Shown: positions 7,515 to 17,659, numbered from the stretch's first letter. The stretch: DNA of 58,032 nt from an uncultured Eudoraea sp. (GCF_947258925.1 NZ_CAMYKG010000027.1:1-58032), one strand, 5' to 3'. The notes: a model not told the origin generated them from the letters alone. A program made the numbers and translations.

Positions 7515-10040
7515 TTAGTCTTTTTGTTTCGGAACTTCAATCTTATCTCCCAGAAATAAGGCATTAAGGAATAATCTGTTAGTGCCGTACCATGATCCAC
7601 GGAAATTTGGATTATCTGCGAACAATACCACTCTTCCACTACCAAGGGGACTTACAATAAGCGAAGCGGAAGATTTTAAGAATTCCTGGCTATTCTTTCT
7701 GCTTATGTAACCGTCTATTAAGGCATTTCTGGAATACCTGGCCACGGTAGAATATTCATTTTTGCTTGGGGAAAGCCAAACATTATTGTTTTTATAAACA
7801 GGGATATCCGAATCTCTGTAGCCAAAAGCCAATGGATGGGTAACATCCAGATCTACCTTTAATATAACCCCTCCAAGGCTTTCACGGCCAAGATTTTCAT
7901 CGGCATCTACATAAGGTCTTCGCGGTACAGCTTTGGTAGAATCTATTTCCGATTTGGTAAGTTTTTCTTTAACAATTTTTTTATCAATTACCCATTTGGA
8001 AGCTGTTCCAACAGTGATCAGGGTATTCCCTTTTTTAACCCAGTCGGATAGTTTGGTTCGTTGTTTTTCGGTAAGGCTATACTTGCCTGAAATCATTACA
8101 AGGGTAGTGTATTGGTCTAATTTTACCTTGTCAAAATTTCTAACAGGGATTTTAGTAATTGGCATATGTACTCTGGTATCTAACAAATGCCAAACTTCAC
8201 CGGCTTCGTAGGAGCGTGTACCATCACCAATAAGCATTGCTAATTTAGGGGTTTTTAATGGGCGAATATTTCTACTGCCTAAATCAATTCCCTGACTGCT
8301 GTAGCCGGTTGTTATCCCATAGATTGGAACCTGAAATTTTTCCTGGGCTTCAAGCACCCATTTATATACTTCATCTGCATCTTTCTTTTGAAGGCTTACC
8401 GGGAGAACCAAGGCGCCATAATTAAAGGATTTGTTGATATTATCGACCTTTGTAGTAAAAGGTTTAAAAGCAGAAGACAGGACCAACTTTTTAGATTGAA
8501 GAAAATTTAAAGCTGCCGGGGCATTGTAATCATCCCAGTCAATAATATAGGCATATGAGGATTTTTGTACAGTTTGGACTTTTACAAGACTATCTGTGGA
8601 TGTAATTTTTTCGCCAGGGTTAACCCGTTTCAACGCCCGGTAATTGATATTATAGAAATTAGCCACAGACCAGGCAGACGCATCATAAAAAACGCTATCC
8701 CTATATTTTTTATAAGTTTCAAACATGGTTTGTACCATCCTGTATTGCGGCTGCGATGTGGGTACCACATAGGAATCGTTTCCGGATTTATACACGTCTA
8801 TTTTGTGTATCAGGAGTTTATCAATAAATGCCTTAACCCTGTTTTTATCATAGCGATCTCCAAAACTGTAACCTTTTATTCCCCTAATAGCCGAGTTCAT
8901 CATAGCGGATTTAAAGAACTCTTTTTGATAGGCTCGCAAGAAATCTTTGTTTTCAACTGCGGCTTTGACTGTGGTTATACTGGAAACATATTGATTTCGA
9001 ATGGTAAACGGAAAGGTAATTTCACCAAAGGCGGTTTTCTGTTTATGGCCCCTGGAACTTGCCTGTTCAAATAAAAGTCCCAGTCCACCCTGTATATCGG
9101 GATATGAAGAACCGTAGCCGGGATAGGTACCGTCAAAAGCTTCTTTGGTAAAATAGAAGGAACCAATACTATCCAAAGCCTTGGCAAAGTAGTTCCCGAA
9201 TAAATTATTCAGGTCTTCATAATTCTGTTTAGGCATTATTGGATTTAGTGATCCATTTGCTTTCATAGGTTCGAAGAAATAGGTGCTTTGTGTACCCATT
9301 TCATGAAAATCCGTCACCACATTGGGATACCATTCGTGATACCATTTTAGTTTACCCCTGCTTTCAGGATTAATAGCCAGTAGCCAATCTCGGTTAAGGT
9401 CGAACCAATAATGATTTGTGCGCCCTCCGGGCCAGTACTCGTTGTGTTCTGCATCTTGTGGGTCCGCTACAAGTGGCTTGCCCTGATAGGTGTTTGCCCA
9501 TTGCGTATGTCTATCCCGGCCATCAGGATTAATGGTTGGATCAATAAAAATTACCGCATTGTTCAGGTAATTTTGTATCTCGGGATTGTCCGAAGCTACA
9601 AATGTATAAGCACTTAAAAGAGCTGCCTCAGAGCTTGAAGGTTCGTTACCATGTACGTTGTAGCCCAAATTTATAAAAATGGGTAGGGATGCGTCTGTAG
9701 AAGGCGATTTATTGGGATCAGTGAAAGCGAGGTGTCTTTCCTTGAGCGCTTCTAAATTATCCAGATTTTCGGGAGTGGTAATGGTAAGGATCACGAGTTT
9801 TCGTCCCTCATGTGTTCTCCCGTATTCATGAATAGAAGCCCGGTCCGAGAGTTCTGCGAGTTTTTCTAGATAAGCGACAATAAGATCATGTCTGGTATGA
9901 TGTTCTCCAATGCCATAACCCAAAAACTCTTCAGGGGAAGGGATATTGCTGTTAAAGGGATGGTATTTTTTTAGAAAGTAATCCTGGCTAAATAGGAGGG
10001 AAGTGCTTAGCAATAGGCCAACAAATAAAATATTCTTCAT
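7515..10040 (-). CDS. Secreted M14-family zinc carboxypeptidase
   Basis: 841 residues with signal peptide (MKNILFVGLLLSTSLLFSQ). The zinc ligands His130 and Glu133 are in NVHGNEPSS, His246 is in DFHEMGTQ, and the catalytic Glu is near residue 325 in GLLFEQASSRG. NPDGRDRH and WFDLNRDW are further M14 landmarks. The region after about residue 400 is an accessory part, containing GATase-like or ThuA-like strands (KLAMLIGDGTRSYEAGEV), seen in large Bacteroidota M14 proteins. It precedes the amidohydrolase gene by one base. The role is probably trimming of peptides outside the inner membrane. Confidence 0.92.
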   Translation of the reverse strand: MKNILFVGLLLSTSLLFSQDYFLKKYHPFNSNIPSPEEFLGYGIGEHHTRHDLIVAYLEKLAELSDRASIHEYGRTHEGRKLVILTITTPENLDNLEALKERHLAFTDPNKSPSTDASLPIFINLGYNVHGNEPSSSEAALLSAYTFVASDNPEIQNYLNNAVIFIDPTINPDGRDRHTQWANTYQGKPLVADPQDAEHNEYWPGGRTNHYWFDLNRDWLLAINPESRGKLKWYHEWYPNVVTDFHEMGTQSTYFFEPMKANGSLNPIMPKQNYEDLNNLFGNYFAKALDSIGSFYFTKEAFDGTYPGYGSSYPDIQGGLGLLFEQASSRGHKQKTAFGEITFPFTIRNQYVSSITTVKAAVENKDFLRAYQKEFFKSAMMNSAIRGIKGYSFGDRYDKNRVKAFIDKLLIHKIDVYKSGNDSYVVPTSQPQYRMVQTMFETYKKYRDSVFYDASAWSVANFYNINYRALKRVNPGEKITSTDSLVKVQTVQKSSYAYIIDWDDYNAPAALNFLQSKKLVLSSAFKPFTTKVDNINKSFNYGALVLPVSLQKKDADEVYKWVLEAQEKFQVPIYGITTGYSSQGIDLGSRNIRPLKTPKLAMLIGDGTRSYEAGEVWHLLDTRVHMPITKIPVRNFDKVKLDQYTTLVMISGKYSLTEKQRTKLSDWVKKGNTLITVGTASKWVIDKKIVKEKLTKSEIDSTKAVPRRPYVDADENLGRESLGGVILKVDLDVTHPLAFGYRDSDIPVYKNNNVWLSPSKNEYSTVARYSRNALIDGYISRKNSQEFLKSSASLIVSPLGSGRVVLFADNPNFRGSWYGTNRLFLNALFLGDKIEVPKQKD

Positions 10041-10157
10041 GAAAGTAAAGTTGAATTAGTCGGCTAAATATAGGGATAATTGACTTAAGAAGAAGTGTTG
10101 CCAGGAGAAGAAGTTAATCATCATTAGTTACCTTGCTATCTCCAGTTAGGACAAGGT

Positions 10158-11378
10158 TTATGCAATAGATTGATGAAATTCATTTTCACCAACTTCTTTG
10201 AAATTAACGATGTAGTTAGTGCCTTTTTTAGAAAAGTCCCTGATAATAGTTCCTTTTAACTGACGCGTAAGATTATGAATTAATTTCAGGCCCAGAGAAC
10301 GGGTGTTTTTAAAATTCACTTCTTCTGAAAAACCAACGCCATTGTCTCCTATGTTCAGCACATAGTCCTTATCTCCGGTTTTCTCCAAATCAATATGTAT
10401 TTCACCCTGATCGTCCCCTTTAATTCCATATTTAAGAGCATTAGTTAAGGCTTCGTTTATAAGGAGTCCCAGTGGAATAGCTGTATCTATACCCAACTCA
10501 ATCTGAGGAATATTAATATTCACCTTAACATTACTGTCCGCTCCCTTGACAGATTTAACCAGGTATTCGCTTAATTCTTCAACATAGGCCCTATAATTTA
10601 TTTTAGACAGATCTTCCCTCATGTAAAGCATTTCATGAACCATTGCCATTGAGATGACTCTGTTTTGACTGCTTTTTATAAGATTTTTTACCTTATCATC
10701 CTTTATTCCCCTGGATTGAAGACTTAATAAACTGGAAACTGTTTGCAGGTTGTTTTTGACCCGGTGATGTACTTCTTTGAGCAGGGTGTCCTTCTCATGG
10801 ATCCTTTCTTCAATTTCCATCTTGGTTTTATATAAATTATGATGTGCTTTTAATAGGTTTTTACCAAGAACGCCACCCAGGAGGTATACAGAGAACACAA
10901 TACTTAAAAAGCTAAAGAGGTTTTGGCTTTCAGGAGGAACCACATTCCGGGTTATTGAAAAATCCGAAATCCCCTGAACAAAAATTAAGGTAATAATCAG
11001 CACAGTGATATACATATAGATCATGCCATAACGCCGTGTGGAAGCATATCCTGCAAACACAACGATTGCCAGAACAAAAATAAACGGACTGTTAATGCCG
11101 CCTGTCAACATGGTGATGGCAGTAGCTGCAGCCAGGCCAAGAATAGAAAGGATATTGTATGTAAGGGACAGATTTTTATGAGAAGCATAGGCCAGGTTAT
11201 TGATTATACTCAATGCACCAAAAGCAATAAATATATGGGGAACCAATTCATAGATGTCAAGAAAAAAGAGGCAAACGAAACCAAAGATTAAGCCGAAAAT
11301 AGAAGCAAAATAGCTAACCCTAAGGGTAAGGCGTATTTTATCCTTTATTCTTTGCTGATGTTTGATAGCTTTTTCCAT
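10158..11378 (-). CDS. Orphan membrane sensor histidine kinase (HisKA_2 type)
   Basis: 406 residues. Six hydrophobic segments occupy about residues 22-175, with almost no extracellular loop, so the sensor is the membrane domain itself. A helix then leads to the HisKA_2 box (KEVHHRVKNNLQ, residues 201-212), with the phospho-acceptor at His204 or His205. The ATPase domain follows, with N-box INEALTNALKYG and G1 box GDNGVGF. No PAS, HAMP or receiver domain is present and no response regulator is encoded nearby. HisKA_2 kinases usually pair with LytTR or PhyR-like regulators. The 5' flank (11379-11560) shows nothing clear. Confidence 0.88.
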   Translation of the reverse strand: MEKAIKHQQRIKDKIRLTLRVSYFASIFGLIFGFVCLFFLDIYELVPHIFIAFGALSIINNLAYASHKNLSLTYNILSILGLAAATAITMLTGGINSPFIFVLAIVVFAGYASTRRYGMIYMYITVLIITLIFVQGISDFSITRNVVPPESQNLFSFLSIVFSVYLLGGVLGKNLLKAHHNLYKTKMEIEERIHEKDTLLKEVHHRVKNNLQTVSSLLSLQSRGIKDDKVKNLIKSSQNRVISMAMVHEMLYMREDLSKINYRAYVEELSEYLVKSVKGADSNVKVNINIPQIELGIDTAIPLGLLINEALTNALKYGIKGDDQGEIHIDLEKTGDKDYVLNIGDNGVGFSEEVNFKNTRSLGLKLIHNLTRQLKGTIIRDFSKKGTNYIVNFKEVGENEFHQSIA

Positions 11379-11560
11379 TGTCTTACCTTAAAATCATTAT
11401 TGTAGCTATACTACATTTAGAAAATAGCAACAAGATTAAGAAAGCGAAATCCCTTAATAGTGTAAAGCTATATATGTTTTGGCATATATTCAACAGCTAA
11501 GCAGACAAAAAATAATTTTATTATTGACAATTCTCATGATCTCTATCTTACCTAATAGTG

Positions 11561-12955
11561 CTAACCTCTAATTTTTTTTGGTCGTAAATTGGTCAGATCT
11601 TTTATCTTAACAGCTGTGCCTGTTTCAATACTTTTTCTTGCAGCAATACCTATAAGTATTGACATTGCACCATCTCTACTTCCAGCGGTCCTGTCAAATG
11701 GGTCTGCTGAATCCGGGGTTCTAAACATTTTATCCTGCAGGCGTTTATCGCCACCTCCATGGCCGCCTTTTTCCATTTCCACTTTAACCTTTTCAAAATC
11801 GTTCCATAATTTATGAACTATTATAGGTTCCTGATGCACGCCTTCTTCGTTTTCCTGATCCATTTCGCGTTCGTGCATTTCAGCCTGATCTATATTCATC
11901 TTTTTGTAATAAGGGATATCCATCCATGCTTCTATTCTTCCCTCGGTACCATTGAATGCCACCCGCCAACCTTCCAGGGGAGAATATGTAGTGAGTGAAT
12001 AATTTAACTGCACATTATTTTGATATTTAACCTGTGCAGACATCTTATCATAAATATTTATTTCATTTCTAAAGAGGCAGTTATCCCGGATATAACCGTC
12101 ATATTTCTCATTGTCCGCATAAAGATCTGTTAAAAATATATTCTTGGTAATATCCCAATAGAAGTCACATTCAGATTGATGGGTACATGTTCTGCAGTTA
12201 TCACCGCGGATTGTTCCATTTTTACCGTAGAACTCCAGATCACCAAATGCAAATACTTCCGCCGGTTCAGAATTAATCCACCAGTTAAGCAAATCAAAAT
12301 GATGAGTAGCCTTGTGTACCCATAAAGATCCGCTACTTTCCATTTGCCCATGCCATCTCCTAAAATAACTGGCACCGTGATAGGTGTTCAGATACCAATG
12401 AAAGTCTACTGAAGTTAATTTTCCAATTGAGTTTTTTGCCAGAAGTTCTTTAATCTTTGTATTGTAAGGACTCCAGCGGTAATTAAAACCTACAATAAGG
12501 TTTTTTCCGGATTTTATTTCGGCGTCAAGTATAGCCTGACATTTATTCTCATCGGTTGTTAGCGGTTTTTCTGTAAGCACATCACAACCCATTTCCATCG
12601 CTTTAATAATAAACTCATGGTGATTGGCATCTTTGGTCGTAACAATGACAAGATCTGGCCTGGAAACCTGAATCATTTCCTCAAAATTTAGAAAAGCAGG
12701 ACAATTGGCCCCGGTGTACTCCTTTGCAAATGACAGGCGCCCCGGGTTTATATCGCACATGCCTACAAACTCCAGAATATCTGAATATTGATCTACCAGG
12801 CGTTTACCCCAAAATGTGATTCCCCTGATACCTGTTCCTACAAGTGCAATTTTTAGTTTTTCATTATGTCCAAAATGAAACTGTGAAATGGGCATGGCAT
12901 AAGAGGCTGCCAACATGCTAACTGACGTTAGAAATTTTCGTCGGGAAGTTTTCAT
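11561..12955 (-). CDS. Tat-exported Gfo/Idh/MocA family oxidoreductase
   Basis: 464 residues. It begins with a twin-arginine signal (TSRRKFLTSVSMLAASYA). The Rossmann motif VGTGIRG, the lysine in TEKPLTT and the middle-domain H-x-x-D/H pattern (KATHHFDLLNWW) are typical of the family. A CRTC-x-H-x-x-x-C cluster (GDNCRTCTHQSECDFYW) occurs near residue 258 and could bind metal. These enzymes oxidise sugars or cyclitols with tightly held NAD(P); periplasmic members of Bacteroidota often act on glycans. A second relative, broken, is at the right edge of the window. Confidence 0.88.
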   Translation of the reverse strand: MKTSRRKFLTSVSMLAASYAMPISQFHFGHNEKLKIALVGTGIRGITFWGKRLVDQYSDILEFVGMCDINPGRLSFAKEYTGANCPAFLNFEEMIQVSRPDLVIVTTKDANHHEFIIKAMEMGCDVLTEKPLTTDENKCQAILDAEIKSGKNLIVGFNYRWSPYNTKIKELLAKNSIGKLTSVDFHWYLNTYHGASYFRRWHGQMESSGSLWVHKATHHFDLLNWWINSEPAEVFAFGDLEFYGKNGTIRGDNCRTCTHQSECDFYWDITKNIFLTDLYADNEKYDGYIRDNCLFRNEINIYDKMSAQVKYQNNVQLNYSLTTYSPLEGWRVAFNGTEGRIEAWMDIPYYKKMNIDQAEMHEREMDQENEEGVHQEPIIVHKLWNDFEKVKVEMEKGGHGGGDKRLQDKMFRTPDSADPFDRTAGSRDGAMSILIGIAARKSIETGTAVKIKDLTNLRPKKIRG

Positions 12956-13004
12956 ATCAAAAGGATAATTAAGTGCTGTTACCTAAAGATAGCTCAATTT
13001 AAAC

Positions 13005-13031
13005 AAAAAAGGCGCCCTTAGTCGGACGCCT
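13005..13031 (-). terminator. Rho-independent terminator of secA
   Basis: Read on the minus strand: stem AGGCGTCC, loop GACTAA, stem GGGCGCCT (eight pairs, one G-T), then a run of six T. It lies 25 bases after the secA stop. Confidence 0.85.
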
Positions 13032-13055
13032 GTAGCATTATTAGTTGATAAATTG

Positions 13056-16000
13056 TTAATCTTCTATCAAAACCCATTCACCTTTGTCTATTAAAGGTTC
13101 TGCCTGTTTAAATTTTAGCGTTTTGCTTTCGCCGGACATTACATTTTTTATAGTGACTCTTACGTTTCTGCCAATTTTGGGTTTTTCCCTTACAATGGTT
13201 TCTGTTATAGGAGCTCTGCCCTGATTTTGCCCAGCCGCTCTGTTCTGTGCAGCCAATTCATCACTATTAGGGATTTCCTCCTTGGTGGTCTTTAGTTTTT
13301 CCTTAGGCCTTCTCACATTTCGGGCTTCCTGGATATCACTGGTATCAGACGAGGGTAATTCCCCTTTAAAGAGGAAGGAAACAACTTCCTTATTCACCTT
13401 GTCGATCATGCTTTTAAAAAGTTCAAAAGCTTCAAATTTATAAATCAACAGGGGATCTTTCTGCTCGTGAACTGCTAATTGAACAGACTGCTTCAACTCG
13501 TCCATTTTCCTTAGGTGAGTTTTCCATGCATCATCAATTATTGCAAGTGTTATATTCTTTTCAAAATCCGTAACCAATTCTTTACCATTGGTTTCGTAGG
13601 CATTTTTAAGATTAGTAACCACATTTAGCGACTTAATACCATCGGTGAAAGGAACAACAATTCGTTCAAATTTATTGCTGCTGTCTTCGTAAACCTTTTT
13701 AATTACAGGAAAGGCGGTGGCAGCACTTCGTTCCATTTTGTTTTGGTAATACTCATAGGCCGCGGCATAGGTCGTATTTGCTATTTCCTGAAAACTTTGT
13801 TTGGTGAATTCTTCCTCTGTAACCGGTGAAGTAATGGAAAAATACTTTATCAGTTCAAATTCAAAATTTTTGTAATCACTCGCGGCCTTATTTGTATCAG
13901 CAATAACTTCACAGGTATCATACACCATGTTCGCAATATCAACTTTAAGTCGCTCTCCCTGAAGCGCATGGCGTCTTCTTTTATAGACAACTTCACGTTG
14001 GGCATTCATAACATCGTCATATTCCAAAAGTCGTTTACGGATACCGAAATTATTTTCTTCAACTTTCTTCTGAGCTCGTTCAATAGATTTGGTCATCATG
14101 GAGTGCTGGATTACTTCGCCTTCTTCAAGCCCCATCCTATCCATCATTTTGGCAACCCTGTCCGATCCAAAGAGACGCATTAAATTATCCTCTAAAGAGA
14201 CATAAAATTGTGAGCTACCGGGATCCCCCTGGCGTCCCGAACGTCCTCGTAACTGTCGGTCTACACGTCTTGAATCATGTCTTTCTGTACCAACAATGGC
14301 TAATCCACCAGCTTTTTTGACCTCATCCGATAATTTAATATCCGTACCTCTACCGGCCATATTTGTTGCAATAGTCACTATCCCTGCATTCCCCGCTTCT
14401 GCTACAATATCTGCCTCTTTCTTATGGAGTTTCGCATTCAAAACGTTATGAGGAATTTTTCTGATCCCCAACATGCGGGACAATAATTCTGAGATTTCCA
14501 CAGAAGTTGTACCAATTAGTACGGGTCTCTTCTGTTCAGAAAGCTTTGTAACTTCTTCAATGATTGCGTTGTATTTTTCCCTTTTGGTCTTGTAGATCAG
14601 ATCGTTTCTGTCATCCCTGGCAATAGGCCTGTTGGTAGGGATCTCCATTACATCTAATTTATAAATCTCCCAAAATTCACCTGCTTCGGTTACCGCTGTA
14701 CCGGTCATACCGGAAAGCTTTTTGTACATCCTGAAATAGTTCTGCAAAGTAACCGTAGCAAAAGTCTGAGTCATTGCTTCGATTTTTACATTCTCTTTCG
14801 CTTCAATAGCCTGATGCAACCCGTCTGAATACCTTCGCCCATCCATGATCCGGCCAGTTTGTTCATCCACAATCATGACCTTATTTTCTATGACCACATA
14901 TTCCACATCTTTTTCGAAAAGGGTGTATGCTTTGAGCAGCTGACTCAAGGTATGGATGCGTTCACTTTTTACGGCAAAATCTTTGAACAACTCCTCTTTC
15001 TGCGCTGCTTCCTGTTCAATTTCCAGGTTTTGATTTTCAATTTTTGCAATTTCACTTCCAATATCGGGCATGACAAAGAAATCTTTTTGCTGATCCCCTG
15101 AAATATATTCTATTCCCTTATCGGTAAGTTCAATCTGGTTGTTCTTTTCATCTATGACGAACAACAATTCAGCGTCTACCTGGGGCATCTCCCGATTGTT
15201 ATCCTGCATATAGAAATTCTCAGTTTTTTGCAGTAATTGTTTAATACCTTCCTCACTGAGAAATTTTATAAGCGCTTTGTTTTTGGGCAAGCCTCTGTGA
15301 ACCCTTAGCAATAAAAAGCCACCTTCCTTGGTATTACCTGCTGCAATTTCTTTTTTAGCTTCAGCCAGCACTCCGGTGAGGTACTGACGTTGTCTTTGAA
15401 CGATGTCCGAAACTTTGGGCTTTAATTCATTGAATTCATGTCGGTCTCCTTCCGGTACGGGTCCGGATATTATTAAGGGAGTACGGGCATCATCAACAAG
15501 TACAGAATCTACCTCATCTACAATAGCATAATGATGTGGCCTTTGTACCAGGTCTCCTGGTGTATGGGCCATATTATCCCTCAAATAATCGAATCCGAAC
15601 TCGTTATTGGTTCCATAGGTAATATCAGCATTATAAGCCGCTCTTCGGCCTTCAGAATTGGGTTGATGCCTGTCTATGCAATCGACAGAAAGTCCATGGA
15701 ATTCGAAAATAGGAGCCATCCAGGTACTATCCCTCTTAGCCAGGTAATCATTTACCGTTACCAAATGGGCCCCTTTACCGGCCAAAGCATTTAGGTACAT
15801 TGGTAATGTAGCAACAAGGGTTTTACCTTCACCGGTCTGCATCTCTGCAATCTTTCCCTGGTGCAAAGCAATACCTCCAATTAACTGTACATCATAGTGC
15901 ACCATATCCCAGGTTACTTCTTTACCTGCAGCATCCCATGAATTTAACCAAATGGCATTATCGCCATCGAGACTTACATAGTCTTTTGAACCTGATAAAA

Positions 16001-16415
16001 GCCTGTCAAATTCTGTAGCTTCAACAGTGATGGTCTCATTATTTACAAATCGCTTGGCAGTTTCCTTCACTACTGCAAAGGCTTCGGGAAGAATATCGTT
16101 TAAAGTACCTTCTGTAATCTTGTATGCCTCCTCTTCAAGCCTGTCAATTTCAGTATAAATTTCTTCATTCCTATCAATATCTGTGGAGGCCTGTACTTCT
16201 TTTAATAAGGTGTCAATCTGCTTCTGCTGTTCTTCAGTAGCCTTTTTTATGGTTTGTTTGAAGTTATTTGTTTTTTGTCTCAGTTCATTATGGTCCAAAC
16301 TTTCAATAGCCGCCTCAAAGGACTTAATCTCTTTTAAGATAGGCTGCAGTTCCTTAACATCTTTCTTCGCCTTGTCACCTACGAATGCCTTGATGACTGA
16401 ATTTAAAATACTCAT
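13056..16415 (-). CDS. secA: Preprotein translocase ATPase SecA
   Basis: 1119 residues, longer than the 840-900 of Proteobacteria because of an insertion between NBD1 and the crosslinking domain, usual in Bacteroidota. Walker A is at about 193-200 (QTGEGKTL), the DEVD box is in VDEVDSVLVDDAR, and later NBD2 motifs include MAGRGTDIKL and LRGRSGRQGDPG. The C-terminus ends GEWVLIED without the Cys-rich SecB/zinc tail. It drives Sec export through SecYEG at the inner membrane. It is monocistronic: a strong terminator follows and 213 bases of noncoding DNA precede it. Confidence 0.98.
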   Translation of the reverse strand: MSILNSVIKAFVGDKAKKDVKELQPILKEIKSFEAAIESLDHNELRQKTNNFKQTIKKATEEQQKQIDTLLKEVQASTDIDRNEEIYTEIDRLEEEAYKITEGTLNDILPEAFAVVKETAKRFVNNETITVEATEFDRLLSGSKDYVSLDGDNAIWLNSWDAAGKEVTWDMVHYDVQLIGGIALHQGKIAEMQTGEGKTLVATLPMYLNALAGKGAHLVTVNDYLAKRDSTWMAPIFEFHGLSVDCIDRHQPNSEGRRAAYNADITYGTNNEFGFDYLRDNMAHTPGDLVQRPHHYAIVDEVDSVLVDDARTPLIISGPVPEGDRHEFNELKPKVSDIVQRQRQYLTGVLAEAKKEIAAGNTKEGGFLLLRVHRGLPKNKALIKFLSEEGIKQLLQKTENFYMQDNNREMPQVDAELLFVIDEKNNQIELTDKGIEYISGDQQKDFFVMPDIGSEIAKIENQNLEIEQEAAQKEELFKDFAVKSERIHTLSQLLKAYTLFEKDVEYVVIENKVMIVDEQTGRIMDGRRYSDGLHQAIEAKENVKIEAMTQTFATVTLQNYFRMYKKLSGMTGTAVTEAGEFWEIYKLDVMEIPTNRPIARDDRNDLIYKTKREKYNAIIEEVTKLSEQKRPVLIGTTSVEISELLSRMLGIRKIPHNVLNAKLHKKEADIVAEAGNAGIVTIATNMAGRGTDIKLSDEVKKAGGLAIVGTERHDSRRVDRQLRGRSGRQGDPGSSQFYVSLEDNLMRLFGSDRVAKMMDRMGLEEGEVIQHSMMTKSIERAQKKVEENNFGIRKRLLEYDDVMNAQREVVYKRRRHALQGERLKVDIANMVYDTCEVIADTNKAASDYKNFEFELIKYFSITSPVTEEEFTKQSFQEIANTTYAAAYEYYQNKMERSAATAFPVIKKVYEDSSNKFERIVVPFTDGIKSLNVVTNLKNAYETNGKELVTDFEKNITLAIIDDAWKTHLRKMDELKQSVQLAVHEQKDPLLIYKFEAFELFKSMIDKVNKEVVSFLFKGELPSSDTSDIQEARNVRRPKEKLKTTKEEIPNSDELAAQNRAAGQNQGRAPITETIVREKPKIGRNVRVTIKNVMSGESKTLKFKQAEPLIDKGEWVLIED

Positions 16416-16432
16416 AAATTATTATTGTTTTG

Positions 16433-16500
16433 ATAGCATGCGCTCCAATTCTTAAAGTGCATTAGAGAAAGTCTTTAAAACGGGTAGTATGCTATAGCAT
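16433..16500. promoter_or_regulatory. Palindrome with separate half-site upstream of secA
   Basis: A perfect 12-bp palindrome ATGCTATAGCAT lies at 16489-16500. A half-site (ATAGCATG) repeats it at 16433-16440, inside the secA 5' flank. It could be an operator or chance in AT-rich DNA. Confidence 0.2.
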
Positions 16501-16580
16501 TGTAATATCCTTTGTTAAGCAAAAGGTATTCCAGATTATAAATTTGTGCTTAAATATTTTTAAGCCTGTCAAAATTACAT

Positions 16581-16606
16581 AAAAAAAAAGCCTCAAATGA
16601 GACTTT
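16581..16606 (-). terminator. Rho-independent terminator of DUF2795 gene
   Basis: Minus-strand stem AGTCTC, loop ATTT, stem GAGGCT (one G-T pair), followed by eight or nine T. It lies 23 bases past the stop at 16629. Confidence 0.75.
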
Positions 16607-16628
16607 TAATAGTATTTAAGAAACTTCT

Positions 16629-16853
16629 TTAATATTCATCCTCATTCCAGAGGTAATCTTCTTCAGTGGGGTAATCCGGCCATATTTCTTCTATTGATTC
16701 ATAAATTTCACCGCCTTCTTCCTCCATAGATTGTAAATTCTCCACTACTTCCAGAGGGGCACCTGTTCTAATGGCGTAATCTATTAACTCGTCTTTGGTA
16801 GCAGGCCAGGGCGCATCACTTAAATAAGATGCTAGTTCTAATGTCCAATACAT
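16629..16853 (-). CDS. DUF2795 domain-containing acidic protein
   Basis: 74 residues. The N-terminal part (ELASYLSDAPWPATKDELI, then a two-helix stretch) matches the small DUF2795 helical fold. The last 30 residues are strongly acidic (EEEGGEIYESIEEIWPDYP, then a DE-rich end). Its position between secA and the cobalamin adenosyltransferase gene seems to be conserved among flavobacteria. The function is unknown; the size and charge suggest a cytosolic binding or accessory protein. It has its own predicted promoter and terminator, so it is likely a single-gene transcript. Confidence 0.88.
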   Translation of the reverse strand: MYWTLELASYLSDAPWPATKDELIDYAIRTGAPLEVVENLQSMEEEGGEIYESIEEIWPDYPTEEDYLWNEDEY

Positions 16854-16880
16854 GGCTTTATTCTAATTTTAAAATTTTTG

Positions 16881-16910
16881 CAAAAATAATTTTAAAACCC
16901 AAATTGCCAA
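16881..16910 (-). promoter_or_regulatory. Bacteroidota-type promoter for DUF2795 gene
   Basis: On the minus strand a -7 box TATTTTTG (16881-16888, consensus TAnnTTTG) is preceded by a -33 TTG (16908-16910) with a 19-bp spacer. The expected start lies about 20 bases upstream of the ATG at 16853. Confidence 0.5.
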
Positions 16911-16987
16911 GAAAAATCCAATAAATTTCACGTATTTTTTTAACAAATTATGGTTTTAGGTAATTTGATAACGGTGAAATTGTGTAT

Positions 16988-17566
16988 TTATTTGTCCTTT
17001 TTCTCAGGAATCCACTTTATTTCATTTGCTTTAAGATCTAATGACAACTTGCGTGCCAAGACAAATAAATAATCAGATAGTCGATTAAGATAGATCAGAA
17101 CTAATTCATCCACAGGCTGATTTTCATGGAGGAAGGACACCATTCGCTCGGCTCTTCGGCAAACTGTACGTGCAATATGACAGTATGACACGGTGGTGTG
17201 CCCTCCTGGTAGGATAAAGTGGGTCATTGGGGGTAAGGATTCATTCATTGTATCGATTTCTTTTTCTAATAGCTCTGCATCCGATAGTAGTATCTTTGGA
17301 ATATTCAACCGTTCTTTTCCGCTTTTTAATTGTGCCTTATCCGGATCTGTGGCCAAAATTGCCCCTACCGTGAATAATTTATCTTGTGTAGCTACAAGGA
17401 TTTCCTGCGAATGAGCGTCCATTTTCTGATCCCTAAGGAGTCCCAGCCATGAATTCAGTTCATCTACTGTACCATAAGCATTAATACGGATGTGATGTTT
17501 ATCAACCCTGGTACCCCCAAAAAGTGAAGTTTTTCCTTTATCCCCGGTTTTGGTATATATTTTCAT
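16988..17566 (-). CDS. pduO: PduO-type cob(I)alamin adenosyltransferase
   Basis: 192 residues from the ATG at 17566; the frame can be extended two codons to a TTG at 17572. The N-terminal ATP-binding signature KIYTKTGDKGKTSLFGG is complete, and the C-terminal helices carry CRRAERMV and LVYLNRLSDYLFVLAR-like residues (LIYLNRLSDYLF). The enzyme transfers adenosyl from ATP to cob(I)alamin to make coenzyme B12. No cobalamin biosynthesis genes are nearby, so it probably serves salvage for B12-dependent mutases or reductases elsewhere in the genome. Confidence 0.93.
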   Translation of the reverse strand: MKIYTKTGDKGKTSLFGGTRVDKHHIRINAYGTVDELNSWLGLLRDQKMDAHSQEILVATQDKLFTVGAILATDPDKAQLKSGKERLNIPKILLSDAELLEKEIDTMNESLPPMTHFILPGGHTTVSYCHIARTVCRRAERMVSFLHENQPVDELVLIYLNRLSDYLFVLARKLSLDLKANEIKWIPEKKDK

Positions 17567-17659
17567 ATGCAATGCTATAACTTTTAAGGTGCAAGTTAGG
17601 AAATTGGTCGTATATAGAATTGCTTAAAGCATACAAAGGAATACAATAAGGATTCCTTG

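Noticed and set aside
7514..7645. N-terminal extension of the amidohydrolase
   Set aside because: It overlaps the peptidase gene and precedes a clear signal peptide.
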